A DNA stretch of 64,000 nt, taken from Xanthomonas sp. 10-10. Its GTDB lineage: Bacteria > Pseudomonadota > Gammaproteobacteria > Xanthomonadales > Xanthomonadaceae. Each line of letters opens with the position of its first letter. Position 1 is the first letter of the stretch. Position numbers and translations under genes: made by a program. A model generated the notes under the pieces. That model did not search any database. It was not told where the DNA came from and was given only the letters and a program-made list of their open reading frames with translations. Below are positions 9,180 to 18,034 of the stretch, piece after piece. The DNA is taken from positions 4,642,935 through 4,706,934 of the forward strand of contig NZ_CP144460.1 of the NCBI RefSeq assembly GCF_040182365.1. Reading direction: 5' to 3'.

Positions 9180-9332
9180 TCAGCACTTACCGTCGCTGCA
9201 TTTATCGGCGGTCTTTTCGACCTTGTCGCCCGCACCCTGCATATCCTTGCCGGCGCCGGCCATGGTGTTGCAGCCCGTCATCACGCCGGCCGAGAACAGG
9301 CCCAGCACCATTAGTGTCAGCAGTCGTTTCAT
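9180..9332 (-). CDS. entericidin-like lipoprotein with Cys tail
   Basis: A 50-aa paralog of the neighbouring entericidin: lipobox MTGC, then CNTMAGAGKDMQGAGDKVEK. It differs by a C-terminal extension, ADKCSDGKC, adding two cysteines that could form a disulfide or bind metal. The start at ATG 9332 has a GAGGAAGAG ribosome site. The two genes are tandem, 78 bases apart, and probably arose by duplication. Confidence 0.85.
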   Translation of the reverse strand: MKRLLTLMVLGLFSAGVMTGCNTMAGAGKDMQGAGDKVEKTADKCSDGKC

Positions 9333-9441
9333 TGCTCTTCCTCGGTCTGCGCCCGGTGCCAACGCACCTCGCTTGGCGCCAAATCTGACTGCGCGGACGT
9401 GGATTTGATGTGAACGAGGGCACGCTGCGTTCAGCGCTGGA

Positions 9442-10365
9442 TCAATCTCGCATCAGGGTCGACTTGCCGAACAGGCTTTCGACCAGATCCACCGCCAGCT
9501 CGGCGGTGGCGTTGCGGTTGTCCAGTACCGGATTGAGCTCGACGATATCCAGCGAGCCCATTCGCCCGGTATCGGCAATCATCTCCATCACCAGTTGCGC
9601 CTCCCGGTAATTGGGGCCGCCCGGCACCGTGGTGCCCACGCCCGGCGCGATGCTGGGGTCCAGGAAATCCACATCGAAGCTCACGTGCAGCTGGGTGTCG
9701 GCGCTCATGCCCTGCAGCGCGGCTTCCATGGTGCGCTTCATCCCCGCTTCGTCGATGTAACGCATGTCATAGACGTCGATGCGGTGCTGCTTGATCAGGC
9801 GTTTTTCTTCCGGGTCCACCGAGCGGATGCCGATCTGCCGCACCTGTTCGGGCAGCAGCGCCGGCGCACTGCCACCCAGGTGCGTCAGCGCCTGCGGGCC
9901 CAACCCGCACAGGCAGGCCACCGGCATGCCGTGCACATTGCCAGACGGGGTCACTTCACTGGTGTTGAAATCCGAATGCGCATCCAGCCACAGCACCCGC
10001 AGCGGGCGCCCCTGCTCGCGGCAGTACCTGGCCACCGCGGTGATCGAACCGATGCCCAGGCAGTGGTCGCCGCCCAGCATGATCGGCATGCGTCCGGCCT
10101 GCAGCTCGGCGTAGCTGGCGTCCATCAGCGCCTGGTTCCAGGCGACCACCTCGTCCAGATGGCGGTAACCGGCCTGCGGCGCCTGCCAGGGATTGCGCGG
10201 GCCGTCCAGGTTGCCCAGGTCGCGCACCTCCACGCCACGGCCGATCAAGGCCTCCTGCAGGCCGGCGATGCGCAGCGCCTCCGGCCCCATCCGTGCGCCG
10301 CGGTGGCCGGCACCGATGTCGGTGGGAACGCCAATCAGGGAAACCGGCACGTACTGCGTTGCCAT
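9442..10365 (-). CDS. rocF: arginase
   Basis: Hydrolyses arginine to ornithine and urea in the cytoplasm. The protein is 307 aa, normal for the family. Mn-binding and catalytic motifs are present: GGDHCLGIGS, DAHSDFNT and SFDVDFLDPS. The ATG at 10365 has a GGAG ribosome site 8 bases upstream; an ATG at 10380 is also in frame but lies before that site. It appears monocistronic. Confidence 0.93.
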   Translation of the reverse strand: MATQYVPVSLIGVPTDIGAGHRGARMGPEALRIAGLQEALIGRGVEVRDLGNLDGPRNPWQAPQAGYRHLDEVVAWNQALMDASYAELQAGRMPIMLGGDHCLGIGSITAVARYCREQGRPLRVLWLDAHSDFNTSEVTPSGNVHGMPVACLCGLGPQALTHLGGSAPALLPEQVRQIGIRSVDPEEKRLIKQHRIDVYDMRYIDEAGMKRTMEAALQGMSADTQLHVSFDVDFLDPSIAPGVGTTVPGGPNYREAQLVMEMIADTGRMGSLDIVELNPVLDNRNATAELAVDLVESLFGKSTLMRD

Positions 10366-10684
10366 GTATTGCTCCAGCATCGATAAAGCCGTGCAGTCTA
10401 GTGGCGCGCCCGCGCAGTGACGCGCGGCAGCGCAGCACGGCATGGGGATTGCATCTGTCTGCAGACAAAACGAACAGGTTTAGATCTGCCTCGACGCGCC
10501 GCTACAGTGACGTGCCACGGCAGTTTGTGGCGCGCTGGACTTTGCACATTCTGCTTGTCTGACCGCCCAGTTAAGCGCCTGAGGCTGGTGTGACTGCGCT
10601 CTAATACCTCGATGGTATGGTGCGCCGGCCAGCGCAGGACACGCATCACGTACGCGCTCGGGCCATCAGCAACAGGGGAGTTTC
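10366..10684. promoter_or_regulatory. divergent intergenic region
   Basis: About 320 bases between rocF and the Roadblock module, read in opposite directions. A possible -10-like TAATAC is seen about 85 bases before the Roadblock start. No known operator was recognised. Confidence 0.35.
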
Positions 10685-11137
10685 ATGCCGCATAACGCCG
10701 TCAACCAGGTCGTCAAGGCTGCCGTGGGCGAGGTCGCGCGGGCGTCGCATCAGTACGACCTGCACCGGATCGGGCGCGAATTCGCGCAGACCATCGAGCG
10801 CGAGCCGGGTATCCGGCTGTTGATGCTGTCTACCGCCGATGGCCGCGCCATCACCGAGCAATCCAGCCTGGGTGTGGACGGGCGTCGCCTGGCCGCGATG
10901 GCCAATTCGTTCCTGACCCTGGGCGAGACGCTGGCGCGCGAGTCGAGCCTGAGCGAAGCCGATTACGCCACCATCAGCACGCGTGGCGGGCAGTTGGTGC
11001 TGATCCGCATCCGGGCCGACAAACCGCTGACGCTGACCGCCGTGGGCAGCGCCGACCTCAATGCCGCCGCACTGCTGTTCAACGCGCGCGATTGCGCCGG
11101 CCGCCTGGCCACTGCACTGGCGCAGCCGGCCGGCTGA
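10685..11137 (+). CDS. Roadblock/LC7-domain protein
   Basis: A 150-aa protein with a Roadblock/LC7 fold: the segment IREFAQTIEREPGIRLLML-type helix/strand, then TADGRAITEQSS and a C-terminal GGQLVLIRIR strand. In bacteria such proteins act as partners or GAPs of small Ras-like GTPases (for example MglB with MglA). The ATG follows AGGGGAG. It is the first of four same-strand genes that end with a small GTPase, which supports the GTPase-partner reading. Confidence 0.75.
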   Translation: MPHNAVNQVVKAAVGEVARASHQYDLHRIGREFAQTIEREPGIRLLMLSTADGRAITEQSSLGVDGRRLAAMANSFLTLGETLARESSLSEADYATISTRGGQLVLIRIRADKPLTLTAVGSADLNAAALLFNARDCAGRLATALAQPAG

Positions 11138-11205
11138 TGCCGTTGGCATTGTTTGTGCTTGCACGAGCGCACCAATTTTTCTCACCGTTTGGAAGGGGAC
11201 CACCG

Positions 11206-11565
11206 ATGTCGAAACTCAATCTGGAACAACTGCATTCGCTCGCCGGTTTTGTCGGCGCCGCGCTGGTCGACAGCGACAGCGGCATGGCCCTGGGCATGAC
11301 CGGCGGCACCGAACTCAACCTCGAGCTGGCTGCGGCCGGCAACACCGAAGTGGTGCGTGCCAAACGCCGCATCGCCGAGCAGCTCGGTCTGCACGACACG
11401 ATCGAAGACATCCTGATCACGCTGTCGCGCCAGTACCACCTGCTGCGTCCGCTCGAAAGCAACGGCACGCTGTTTCTGTATGTCGTGCTGGACCGCTCCA
11501 AGGCCAATCTGGCCATGGCGCGCCACGAGCTCAAGGCGTTCGAAAAGACCCTGGATTTCGGTTGA
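11206..11565 (+). CDS. second small Roadblock-like protein
   Basis: A 119-aa protein with the same secondary-structure logic as a Roadblock domain: helix, AALVDSDSGMALG strand-turn, a helix ending VRAKRRIAEQL, and a FLYVVLDRSKANLAMAR strand/helix near the end. Sequence similarity to the previous gene is low. The start at ATG 11206 has GGAAGGGG. It lies in the GTPase operon, 68 bases after the first Roadblock gene. The two may form a heterodimer; this is inference. Confidence 0.7.
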   Translation: MSKLNLEQLHSLAGFVGAALVDSDSGMALGMTGGTELNLELAAAGNTEVVRAKRRIAEQLGLHDTIEDILITLSRQYHLLRPLESNGTLFLYVVLDRSKANLAMARHELKAFEKTLDFG

Positions 11566-11600
11566 TGCCTGACCGGCGGCGCCTCCGCGTCACCGACCCT

Positions 11601-11624
11601 GCCTGCCGGTGCGGACCGGCAGGC
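11601..11624 (+). terminator. intra-operon hairpin
   Basis: A perfect 10-bp stem, GCCTGCCGGT-GCGG-ACCGGCAGGC, in the 94-base gap before the third gene of the Roadblock/GTPase module. There is no T-run, so it probably shapes mRNA processing or partial termination rather than ending the operon. Confidence 0.45.
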
Positions 11625-11659
11625 GTCGCCGTTCTGTTGCGCCCCGACGGCGCCCTCCC

Positions 11660-12577
11660 ATGACCACACCCATCCACGCCATGCGGGTCGCCACGGCCGG
11701 CCTGGACCTGCTGCACACCACGCGCCTGAAACTGGCGTGCTCGCTGCTGCTTGCCGAGCGCATCGACGTGCAGCTGGGCGAATGGCCGCAGCACGCGGCC
11801 GACGTGGTGGTGCTGGGCCTGGAAACGGCCGACGGTCTTGCTGCATGGCAGGCATTGCAAGGCCAGCCGGTGCGTGTGTTGGTGGTTTCGCGCACGCCTG
11901 TTGCCGGCGCCTGGCTCAAGCACGGTGCCACCGTGCGCGAACTCAACGAGCAGATGCGTCTGCTGCTGTCCTCGCCACACACCGCACAGGTCGCCGAACC
12001 GGCGCTGCTGCTGCGCCATTGCCGCGGCGAATTCGGCGCAGGCCCGGTGCTGCTGCGGCATGCGCGCCTGCAGGTGCGCGTGGATCCATCCGGTCGCTGC
12101 ATGCACCTGCCAGCCGGCGTGTCGCTGCCCGAGCTCGTTGCCGCGCTGGATCGGCCCGGTTGGCAGCGCGTGGCCGACGACGCCGATGCCGCACTGACGC
12201 AACGCCTCTCGTTCGAAGCGCTGTATTTCGCCTTGCCCGAGCACCTGCGCCCCGCGCTGCCGGCAGTGGAACCCAGCCATGCGTTGCAGCTACGGCAGTG
12301 GCCTGAACTCAGCGCAGAGACAAGTTCGCCTGCGCACCTGCTGGCCATCGCTCACCTGCATGCGCGCCCGTGGCGCCCGCAGGCGCTGGCCAATGCTTGC
12401 AAGCTGCCGCTGCAGACGGTGGAATGCCTGTTCGCCGCTGCACTTGCCAGCGGCCTTGCCCAGACTGCGGAGATTTCCGTGCCTTCAACGCCGCGTCGTC
12501 CGGACAGCAGCAATTCCCGGTTCTTTTCCTGGGTCGCACGTCGGTTTGGCCTCTCTCTTTCTCAGGCGCAGTCATGA
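11660..12577 (+). CDS. hypothetical protein of Roadblock/GTPase operon
   Basis: A 305-aa soluble protein with no signal or membrane segment. The first ~110 residues look like a receiver-like alpha/beta fold (DVVVLGLETADG, VRVLVVSRTP), without a clear phospho-acceptor set. The C-terminal ~100 residues are helical and may form a winged-helix-like tail (RPQALANACKLPLQTVECLF). I do not recognise the family. Its stop overlaps the start of the GTPase gene (ATGA), so the two are coupled and probably work in one complex. Confidence 0.7.
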   Translation: MTTPIHAMRVATAGLDLLHTTRLKLACSLLLAERIDVQLGEWPQHAADVVVLGLETADGLAAWQALQGQPVRVLVVSRTPVAGAWLKHGATVRELNEQMRLLLSSPHTAQVAEPALLLRHCRGEFGAGPVLLRHARLQVRVDPSGRCMHLPAGVSLPELVAALDRPGWQRVADDADAALTQRLSFEALYFALPEHLRPALPAVEPSHALQLRQWPELSAETSSPAHLLAIAHLHARPWRPQALANACKLPLQTVECLFAAALASGLAQTAEISVPSTPRRPDSSNSRFFSWVARRFGLSLSQAQS

Positions 12578-13113
12578 GTCTTCCAGCCAACAAACTGGTG
12601 TTCGTTGGCGGCATGGGTGCCGGCAAGACCACCGCGGTGCGCGCCATCTCCGACGTGGAGCCGGTCAGCACCGAAATGCCGCTCAGCCAGGATGCCTACG
12701 GCGACAAGACCTACACCACGGTCGCGCTGGACTACAGCTCCATCGAGCTGGAAGACGGCGAGCTGCTGCACGTCTACGGCGTGCCTGGGCAGAAATATCT
12801 GGATTTCATGTGGCCGCTGGTCTGCGACGGCGCATTGGGCGTGATCGTGCTGACCAATGCGCGCGACCCGCAGATGCTGCAGGCCACCCTGGCGCTGCTG
12901 GGTGAGTTTTCGCAGATCGCACCGGACGCCAGCCTGGCGGTGGGCATCACCATGACCGACGAGGTCGAGGACTTTCTGCTGCCGCCATTTCGCGATGCGC
13001 TGGCGGCCGAAGGCTTTCGTATTCCGGTGATGCGCGTGGATGCGCGCTCTGCCACCCAGATCACCTTCCTGGTGAAATCGCTGCTGTCCTATCGCTATAC
13101 CTCGGCAAGCTGA
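12574..13113 (+). CDS. small Ras-like GTPase (MglA/Srm-type)
   Basis: A 179-aa P-loop GTPase: Walker A GGMGAGKTT at residues 12-20, switch II region HVYGVPGQ (the usual DxxG is replaced by VPGQ), and a base-recognition candidate TMTDEVED in place of NKxD. This pattern fits the GTPase family found beside Roadblock proteins in many bacteria. Its start overlaps the preceding gene by 4 bases. With the two Roadblock-like proteins it should form a GTP switch; its output is unknown, and MglA-type switches control polarity or motility elsewhere. Confidence 0.82.
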   Translation: MSLPANKLVFVGGMGAGKTTAVRAISDVEPVSTEMPLSQDAYGDKTYTTVALDYSSIELEDGELLHVYGVPGQKYLDFMWPLVCDGALGVIVLTNARDPQMLQATLALLGEFSQIAPDASLAVGITMTDEVEDFLLPPFRDALAAEGFRIPVMRVDARSATQITFLVKSLLSYRYTSAS

Positions 13114-13592
13114 TCACCGGCGCGGGTCCGCTGCGGCGGGCTGGCGGTGAGCCGCGCAAAAATAAACAAGGAATCCGGTCACGACGGGCCTGAGCGGGCG
13201 TCACGCGGGGGATGCCGCCTCTAGGGTGGCGGCGACGCGTCCTTCTTCCTTGAAGCCAGAAACGCGACTCAGTCGTACTACGAATGAGCGCTGCGTCTGA
13301 CTTATTCAGTATGCCCAGCGGACAGAAGCGCGGACATCGGGACATTCCCGACATCGCGCAAGACATACCCGTGATACAGCATCGGCAATAGCGGCGACGG
13401 CGACCACTGCTGCCTGCCGACGGTGTACTGCCATCGCCGCTGGCCGCCGCAATGTGCGCATGTCTGCTCAGGTCGTCGTGCACCCGCCCTTCGGTGCAGT
13501 TGCTCGATCCAACGCCCGCAGCAACTGCCTGATGACCGCCCTGCCAGATCGCCGGCTACTGCTGCATTGCCACGATCAGATAAAGTAGCGCG
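13114..13592. other. intergenic stretch, no gene seen
   Basis: About 480 bases between the GTPase module and tmk. A frame at 13061-13483 on the minus strand encodes an Arg-rich, low-complexity product and overlaps the GTPase gene; I do not accept it. Part of the stretch (about 13165-13235) looks like degenerate dispersed repeat sequence. No terminator with a T-run was seen. Confidence 0.45.
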
Positions 13593-14273
13593 ATGACAAT
13601 CGAACTGAAGCCCGGCGGGCTATTGATCGCGATCGAAGGCATCGACGGCGCCGGCAAGACCACGCTTGCGCGCAACCTGGCGGCCGCCCTGCAGACAGCT
13701 GGCGCACGCGTGGTCTCCAGCAAGGAGCCGACCAACGGCCCCTGGGGCACGCAGTTGCGGCAATCCGCCGCCACCGGCCGCCTCAGCGCCGATGAAGAAG
13801 CCGAGTTGCTGATCCGCGACCGCCACGAACACGTCGACAGCTTGATCGCGCCGGCGCTGGCACGCGGCGAGGTCGTGATCCTGGACCGCTACTTCCCGTC
13901 GATGGTGGCCTACCAGGGCGCTGCCGGCTTGCCGCTGGACGCGCTGCTGGAGCGCAACGCCTTTGCCCCGCGCCCGGACGTGCTGTTGCTGCTCGACCTG
14001 CCGCCGCCCACCGGCCTGGCCCGCATCCGCGCCCGTGGCGACGCGCCCAACCACTTCGAAACCCAGGACAACCTGGAACGCTGCCGCGCGATCTTCAACG
14101 CGCTGCAATTGCCCGGCAAACAGGTGGTGGACGCCAGCGCCGATGCCGATAGCGTGCTGCGTCAGGCTCTGACCATCGTCATTGCCGCCCTGTCCGAGCG
14201 CCTGAGCAACGACGCGCACGCAGACGCCGGCAAGGCCGCGCTGGACCTGCTGTCAGCGGGCCGCCCTGCCTGA
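13593..14273 (+). CDS. tmk: thymidylate kinase
   Basis: Phosphorylates dTMP to dTDP in the dTTP pathway. The 226-aa protein has the P-loop [10 protein letters not shown] near residue 17, the DR-Y motif [12 protein letters not shown], and a lid region RIRARGD. The C-terminal ~25 residues (after ALSERL) are an Ala/Asp-rich tail not typical of the core enzyme. It is not in the usual pabC-mltG-tmk-holB setting, so a second copy elsewhere in the genome is possible. Confidence 0.9.
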   Translation: MTIELKPGGLLIAIEGIDGAGKTTLARNLAAALQTAGARVVSSKEPTNGPWGTQLRQSAATGRLSADEEAELLIRDRHEHVDSLIAPALARGEVVILDRYFPSMVAYQGAAGLPLDALLERNAFAPRPDVLLLLDLPPPTGLARIRARGDAPNHFETQDNLERCRAIFNALQLPGKQVVDASADADSVLRQALTIVIAALSERLSNDAHADAGKAALDLLSAGRPA

Positions 14274-14737
14274 TCGCCACGCCAGGGAGAGGTCGCGTGC
14301 TCCTGGCGGCCCAATCCGACACGACACCCACGCCTCACACCGATAACGCGCCCTACCGGTGACCCAGCCCATCTCCCGCCGGGAAAGGCGCTGGGGGGAG
14401 GGTCCGGGCACGCAGCCACGTCGAGACCACAGCGTCGCAGCGGACATCGCCGCACGCAGGTGTCCTGCGAATGGACCTGCCCGCCCGCGCGCCACTACCC
14501 CGTCCGCCCGACACACCTGCCCTTGCGAAAAGTATCGAAACGCGCGCCGCGTTTGTTCTGGCCGGAACAGTCCTTGGGGTACGGGAACGGCGTGCGACGA
14601 CATCGACGCCACCGCCAGGCATCAACGCGAAGGTCGACCTGCCCACAGGCACGCGCACGCTCCCGCATGACACAGACACAACGCAGCGAGCGCGCCAGCA
14701 GCACGCGCGATCGAAAGCTTGATGGGAGTGTCCAAGA
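14274..14737. other. intergenic stretch, no gene seen
   Basis: About 460 bases between tmk and tRNA-Thr. A block at 14362-14405 containing 'ctcccgccgggaaagg' resembles a degenerate copy of the CTCTCCCG...GGGAGAGG intergenic repeats common in Xanthomonas. No protein or RNA gene was recognised. Confidence 0.45.
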
Positions 14738-14813
14738 TGGTGCCGGCACCCGGATTCGAACTGGGGACCTACCGCTTACAAGGCGGTTGCTCTACCAACT
14801 GAGCTATGCCGGC
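14738..14813 (-). tRNA. tRNA-Thr (anticodon UGU)
   Basis: A 76-base cloverleaf on the minus strand: acceptor GCCGGCA pairs with TGCCGGC, D arm GCTCAGTTGGTAGAGC, anticodon stem ACCGC/GCGGT with loop CTTGTAA (anticodon TGT), T arm CCCAG-TTCGAAT-CCGGG with one wobble pair, and an encoded CCA end at 14738-14740. It reads ACA and related Thr codons. Its position close to coaX-birA recalls the E. coli birA-coaA-tRNA-Thr order. Confidence 0.96.
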
Positions 14814-14845
14814 ACTGGTGGGCGCGTTGCGCGCCGGTGCGCATT

Positions 14846-15688
14846 CTAGCGCAGCGCGGCGCAATCTAGCGATCGTTGACGCGTTGCACCCGCAGCGCTC
14901 TGCAAGGCCGCGGCCGCCGCCGTGCTGCGCACATCGATCCACCAGCGCGATTGACCGTTGCCGCTGGGCACCAACTGCGCCGGAAAGCCTGCACTGACCA
15001 GACTGGCCTGACGCCGCTCCGCGCGCTCGCGGCTTTGATACTGCCCCAGCGCAACCGTGTTGTCCTCGCCCTGCGCAATCACGTAGTAGTCGCCGATGCC
15101 GGCGGCCGCAATGCGCTTGACCAGGGCCTGCGCCGCGGCGCGGTCGCCCACGTTGGGCAACATCACCCGGAACGTGCTGACCCCGGCGTCGGTGTCCTCG
15201 CGCACGCCGGCGCGGCTGGCCTGGCCGCGGACACGCGCCAGTGCGGCATCGGCTTCGCTGCGTGCCGCATACGGCCCCACGCTGACGCAGCGCTCCGGGG
15301 CGGCCGGCGGTGTCGGCGCTGGAGCCGGCTTGGCGCGGGCGGTGCTTTCGTCAACAGATCTGGTCGTGCTGTTCGCTGCCGCTGGACGCGCGGCGGTCTC
15401 GGCCACCGCCGGCGCTGGCACAGGCACCGCCGCTGCTGCTGTCGCCGCAGAGGCCGGCGCAGTGGAATCAGCCGCTGCAGCGGCATCCGGGGTCGCGGCG
15501 GTCGCCGCGTCGGGACGCGGCACCGCTGCTGTCGCCCTGGTCGGCAACATCGGCAACAGGTCCAATCGGGCAACCCCGGACGGCTGCGGCGGCGCGGCCG
15601 GTGGCGCCGGCGGTGGCTGCAAGGCCCACCACAGTGCCACCCCGGCATTGAGGATGATCAGGACAACGATGAGCGCGCGTACGTACAT
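14846..15688 (-). CDS. SPOR-domain membrane protein
   Basis: A 280-aa protein with one N-terminal membrane helix (ALIVVLIILNAGVALWWAL), a ~100-residue Ala/Pro-rich periplasmic linker, and a C-terminal part with SPOR-like pieces: ERCVSVGPYAARSEADAAL near 135, and GDYYVIAQGEDNTVALGQYQ near 200. SPOR domains bind denuded septal peptidoglycan. It sits directly upstream of tRNA-Thr and downstream of coaX on the same strand. A role at the division site is inference. Confidence 0.78.
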   Translation of the reverse strand: MYVRALIVVLIILNAGVALWWALQPPPAPPAAPPQPSGVARLDLLPMLPTRATAAVPRPDAATAATPDAAAAADSTAPASAATAAAAVPVPAPAVAETAARPAAANSTTRSVDESTARAKPAPAPTPPAAPERCVSVGPYAARSEADAALARVRGQASRAGVREDTDAGVSTFRVMLPNVGDRAAAQALVKRIAAAGIGDYYVIAQGEDNTVALGQYQSRERAERRQASLVSAGFPAQLVPSGNGQSRWWIDVRSTAAAAALQSAAGATRQRSLDCAALR

Positions 15689-15930
15689 GCGCCGATTTTA
15701 GAGCGTGTCATGCGGCTTGGGGCGAGTGCGAAGCGTCCCGTGGCGCGACTGCAGCATGCGCGCAACGCACGCTCGGCGCGCCACCGCACTCCCCCTTGCC
15801 CCGGCCGGCGGCAACGCGCAGCTCTGCATGAGGCTACGACGCCGGCGCGCCAGGCAGCCCGCCACCACAGGATATCCATGCGGACCACGGGGGCCCGACG
15901 CATCTCGTCCAACCCGCATAAGGCAGCGCT

Positions 15931-16659
15931 TTACGGCGAGGACGAATGCATCGCCCAGGTCGCCAGTCCGTCCAGCACCAAGGCCGCGCGGAAGCTGGCA
16001 TCGGGCAACAACGGCAGCAGCGGTGGCGCGCCGCCGCCATGCACCAGCAGCCGCACCGGCACACCCAGGCTACACTGTGCGTGGTGCAGGCTGCGCTCAA
16101 TCAGCGCCACCGCCGCGCCATCGCAGCCGGAGGTCAGCGCGTCGTCGGTGTCGTTGGCCAGCTCGGCATAGACTCCGCCGCTGGCCGGCAATTGCACCGC
16201 GCGTGCATGCAGCGCTTCGCGCATGGTGGTCGGCGAGGCGGAGATCCGCCCGCCGTGGTGCTGCCCATCGGCACCGAGCACGTCGATGGTCAGCGCGGTG
16301 CCCACCCCGGCCACCAGCACCGGCGCATCGCCACGTGCGCCCAGCAAGGCCAGAAACCGATCCACGCCAAAGCGGCCCGGGTCGGCATAGGCGATGCGGA
16401 TACCGGCGCATTCGGCCATGGTCCGCACGATGCGCACCTGCTCGAAGCGCTCCTGCAGGCAAGCGATCATCCGCTGCGTCAATGCGGGCGCCGCCACGCT
16501 GGCCACGTGCGCAATGCGCCCGGACGGCAGCGCCGACAGCGCGGCCGCATCCATCGCTTCGGCACCGTGCGCCCACGCCTGCACATCGCCGGCGCGGTTG
16601 CCGTGCAGCGGCGCGTATTTGAAACGCGAATTCCCCAGGTCGAACAACCACTCGCTCAT
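15931..16659 (-). CDS. coaX: type III pantothenate kinase
   Basis: First step of coenzyme A synthesis: phosphorylates pantothenate, ATP-dependent. The 242-aa protein has the ASKHA-fold phosphate loop FDLGNSRFKYA at the N terminus, the DRFLALLGARG motif near 105 and GVGTALTIDVL near 120, all typical of CoaX rather than CoaA. The ATG at 16659 overlaps the stop of birA (16656-16659), the classic birA-coaX coupling. Confidence 0.93.
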   Translation of the reverse strand: MSEWLFDLGNSRFKYAPLHGNRAGDVQAWAHGAEAMDAAALSALPSGRIAHVASVAAPALTQRMIACLQERFEQVRIVRTMAECAGIRIAYADPGRFGVDRFLALLGARGDAPVLVAGVGTALTIDVLGADGQHHGGRISASPTTMREALHARAVQLPASGGVYAELANDTDDALTSGCDGAAVALIERSLHHAQCSLGVPVRLLVHGGGAPPLLPLLPDASFRAALVLDGLATWAMHSSSP

Positions 16660-17636
16660 GCAGGTCTCACACTGACTTCTCCGGAGTGGAACAGGCGCAG
16701 CGTTTCGCCCAGTTGCACCCGCAATGCACCGTCGGCGGCCAGGCCGAGCGCGATGCCGTGATGCAAAGTCCCGGCTTCCTCGACCTGCACGGAGCGCCCG
16801 CTCAGCACATCCAGCGCCGCATACCGGTCCAGAAACGGCGCCAGCCCCTGCGCCTCGAACAGGTCCAGTGCCGGCAACAGCGCCGATAGCACCGCGGCCA
16901 CCACCGTGTCGCGCGCCACCGCACGGCCGGCCAGGGTATCCAGATCCACCCAGGGCTGGTCGATGGCGGCGGCCGACGCTGGCGGCATGTGCACGTTCAA
17001 GCCCAGCCCGATCACCGCGCGCGCATTGCCGGCCATCTCGCCACCGCCTTCGATCAGCAGCCCGCCCAGCTTGCGTCCGCGCGCCAGCAGGTCGTTGGGC
17101 CACTTCAGACCGACATCGGCAAACCCGCACCCGCGCAGGGCTTCGGCCACGGCCACGCCTACCGCCAGGCTCAGCCCGGCCAGCTGGCCCAACCCGCCAC
17201 CGAAACGGCGCGATGCCGATAGATAGATGTGTGCGGCCAGCGGCGAGGTCCACTGACGGCCGCGTCGACCGCGCCCGCCGGTCTGGCGCTCGGCCAGCAA
17301 CACGGACACCCCGCGCTCGGGTGCCGGGCGTGCCAGCAGCGTGGTGTTGGTGGATTCCAGGGTCCAGGCCAGCTCCAGCGCGGCCAGGCCCGCTGCCGCG
17401 TCGGCCGCCATGGCGGCACGGATACGCGCAACATCCAGCAGGTCCAGCGGCGCGGCCAGGCGGTAGCCATCGCCTGCCCGCCCGTCGATGTCGACACCGG
17501 CAGCGCGCAAGTTCCGGATGCGCTTCCACACCGCGGCACGGGTCAACCCGGCATCGCGCGCCAGCGCATCGCCGGACAGCCGGCCGCTTGCAAGTTTGGC
17601 CAGCAACGCGCGGTCGTCCACGGCAACGGTTCCCAA
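16656..17636 (-). CDS. birA: biotin-protein ligase / biotin operon repressor
   Basis: Attaches biotin to carboxylase subunits and, with an N-terminal helix-turn-helix, represses biotin genes. The HTH lies at about 15-60 (SGDALARDAGLTRAAVWKRI). The ligase core shows TNTTLLAR, GRGRRGRQWTSP (biotinyl-AMP loop) and LKWPNDLL. The frame starts with TTG at 17636; a GTG at 17621 would remove five residues and leave the HTH intact. It is translationally coupled to coaX downstream. Confidence 0.92.
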   Translation of the reverse strand: MGTVAVDDRALLAKLASGRLSGDALARDAGLTRAAVWKRIRNLRAAGVDIDGRAGDGYRLAAPLDLLDVARIRAAMAADAAAGLAALELAWTLESTNTTLLARPAPERGVSVLLAERQTGGRGRRGRQWTSPLAAHIYLSASRRFGGGLGQLAGLSLAVGVAVAEALRGCGFADVGLKWPNDLLARGRKLGGLLIEGGGEMAGNARAVIGLGLNVHMPPASAAAIDQPWVDLDTLAGRAVARDTVVAAVLSALLPALDLFEAQGLAPFLDRYAALDVLSGRSVQVEEAGTLHHGIALGLAADGALRVQLGETLRLFHSGEVSVRPA

Positions 17637-17750
17637 ATCGATCCGTGAAAGTATGCGCCAAGCCTTCGCAGCCGCCCAGCACGGCTTGCGTGAGGGAGTG
17701 AAAAGCGCGTTATGATCGGGGACTCACGCCGCTTGCCCTGGATGTGGACG

Positions 17751-18026
17751 ATGCGCCGACTCACGGTTTGCCTGCTGTTCTTGTTGGCTCCGCTTGCCGC
17801 CCTGGCATCGGACCAGTTGGTCGACGGCGATCATGAGAGCTGTGTCAGCACCAACTCGGCCGCACGCGGCAGAACGCCCAGTGGCGAACCGGCAACACCG
17901 GCACGCGCGCCGCAGCACAAGCCGGCACCGGCAACCGGCGGTGGTGGCAGCGATGGAGACGCACTGTTCCCGCGCATGCGCATGATGCCGCGCTGGCACA
18001 GCTTTCTGCCGGGTATGTTCCGCTGA
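17751..18026 (+). CDS. small secreted protein, hypothetical
   Basis: A 91-aa protein with a signal peptide (MRRLTVCLLFLLAPLAALA) and a short, low-complexity mature part rich in Pro, Gly and Ala. Upstream in-frame ATGs at 17712 and 17742 are possible, but 17751 places the signal at the N terminus. I do not recognise a family. It is divergent from birA and ends 8 bases before mtfA, so the two may share a transcript. Confidence 0.5.
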   Translation: MRRLTVCLLFLLAPLAALASDQLVDGDHESCVSTNSAARGRTPSGEPATPARAPQHKPAPATGGGGSDGDALFPRMRMMPRWHSFLPGMFR

Positions 18027-18034
18027 TCCAGTGG

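Noticed and set aside
13061..13483. 140-codon minus-strand frame overlapping the GTPase gene
   Set aside because: Low-complexity Arg-rich product over what looks like repeat DNA; it overlaps a well-supported gene.
14738..14813. tRNA-Thr as an attachment site for an island
   Set aside because: No integrase, no repeated tRNA 3' end and ordinary core genes on both sides; the accessory region lies 26 kb away.
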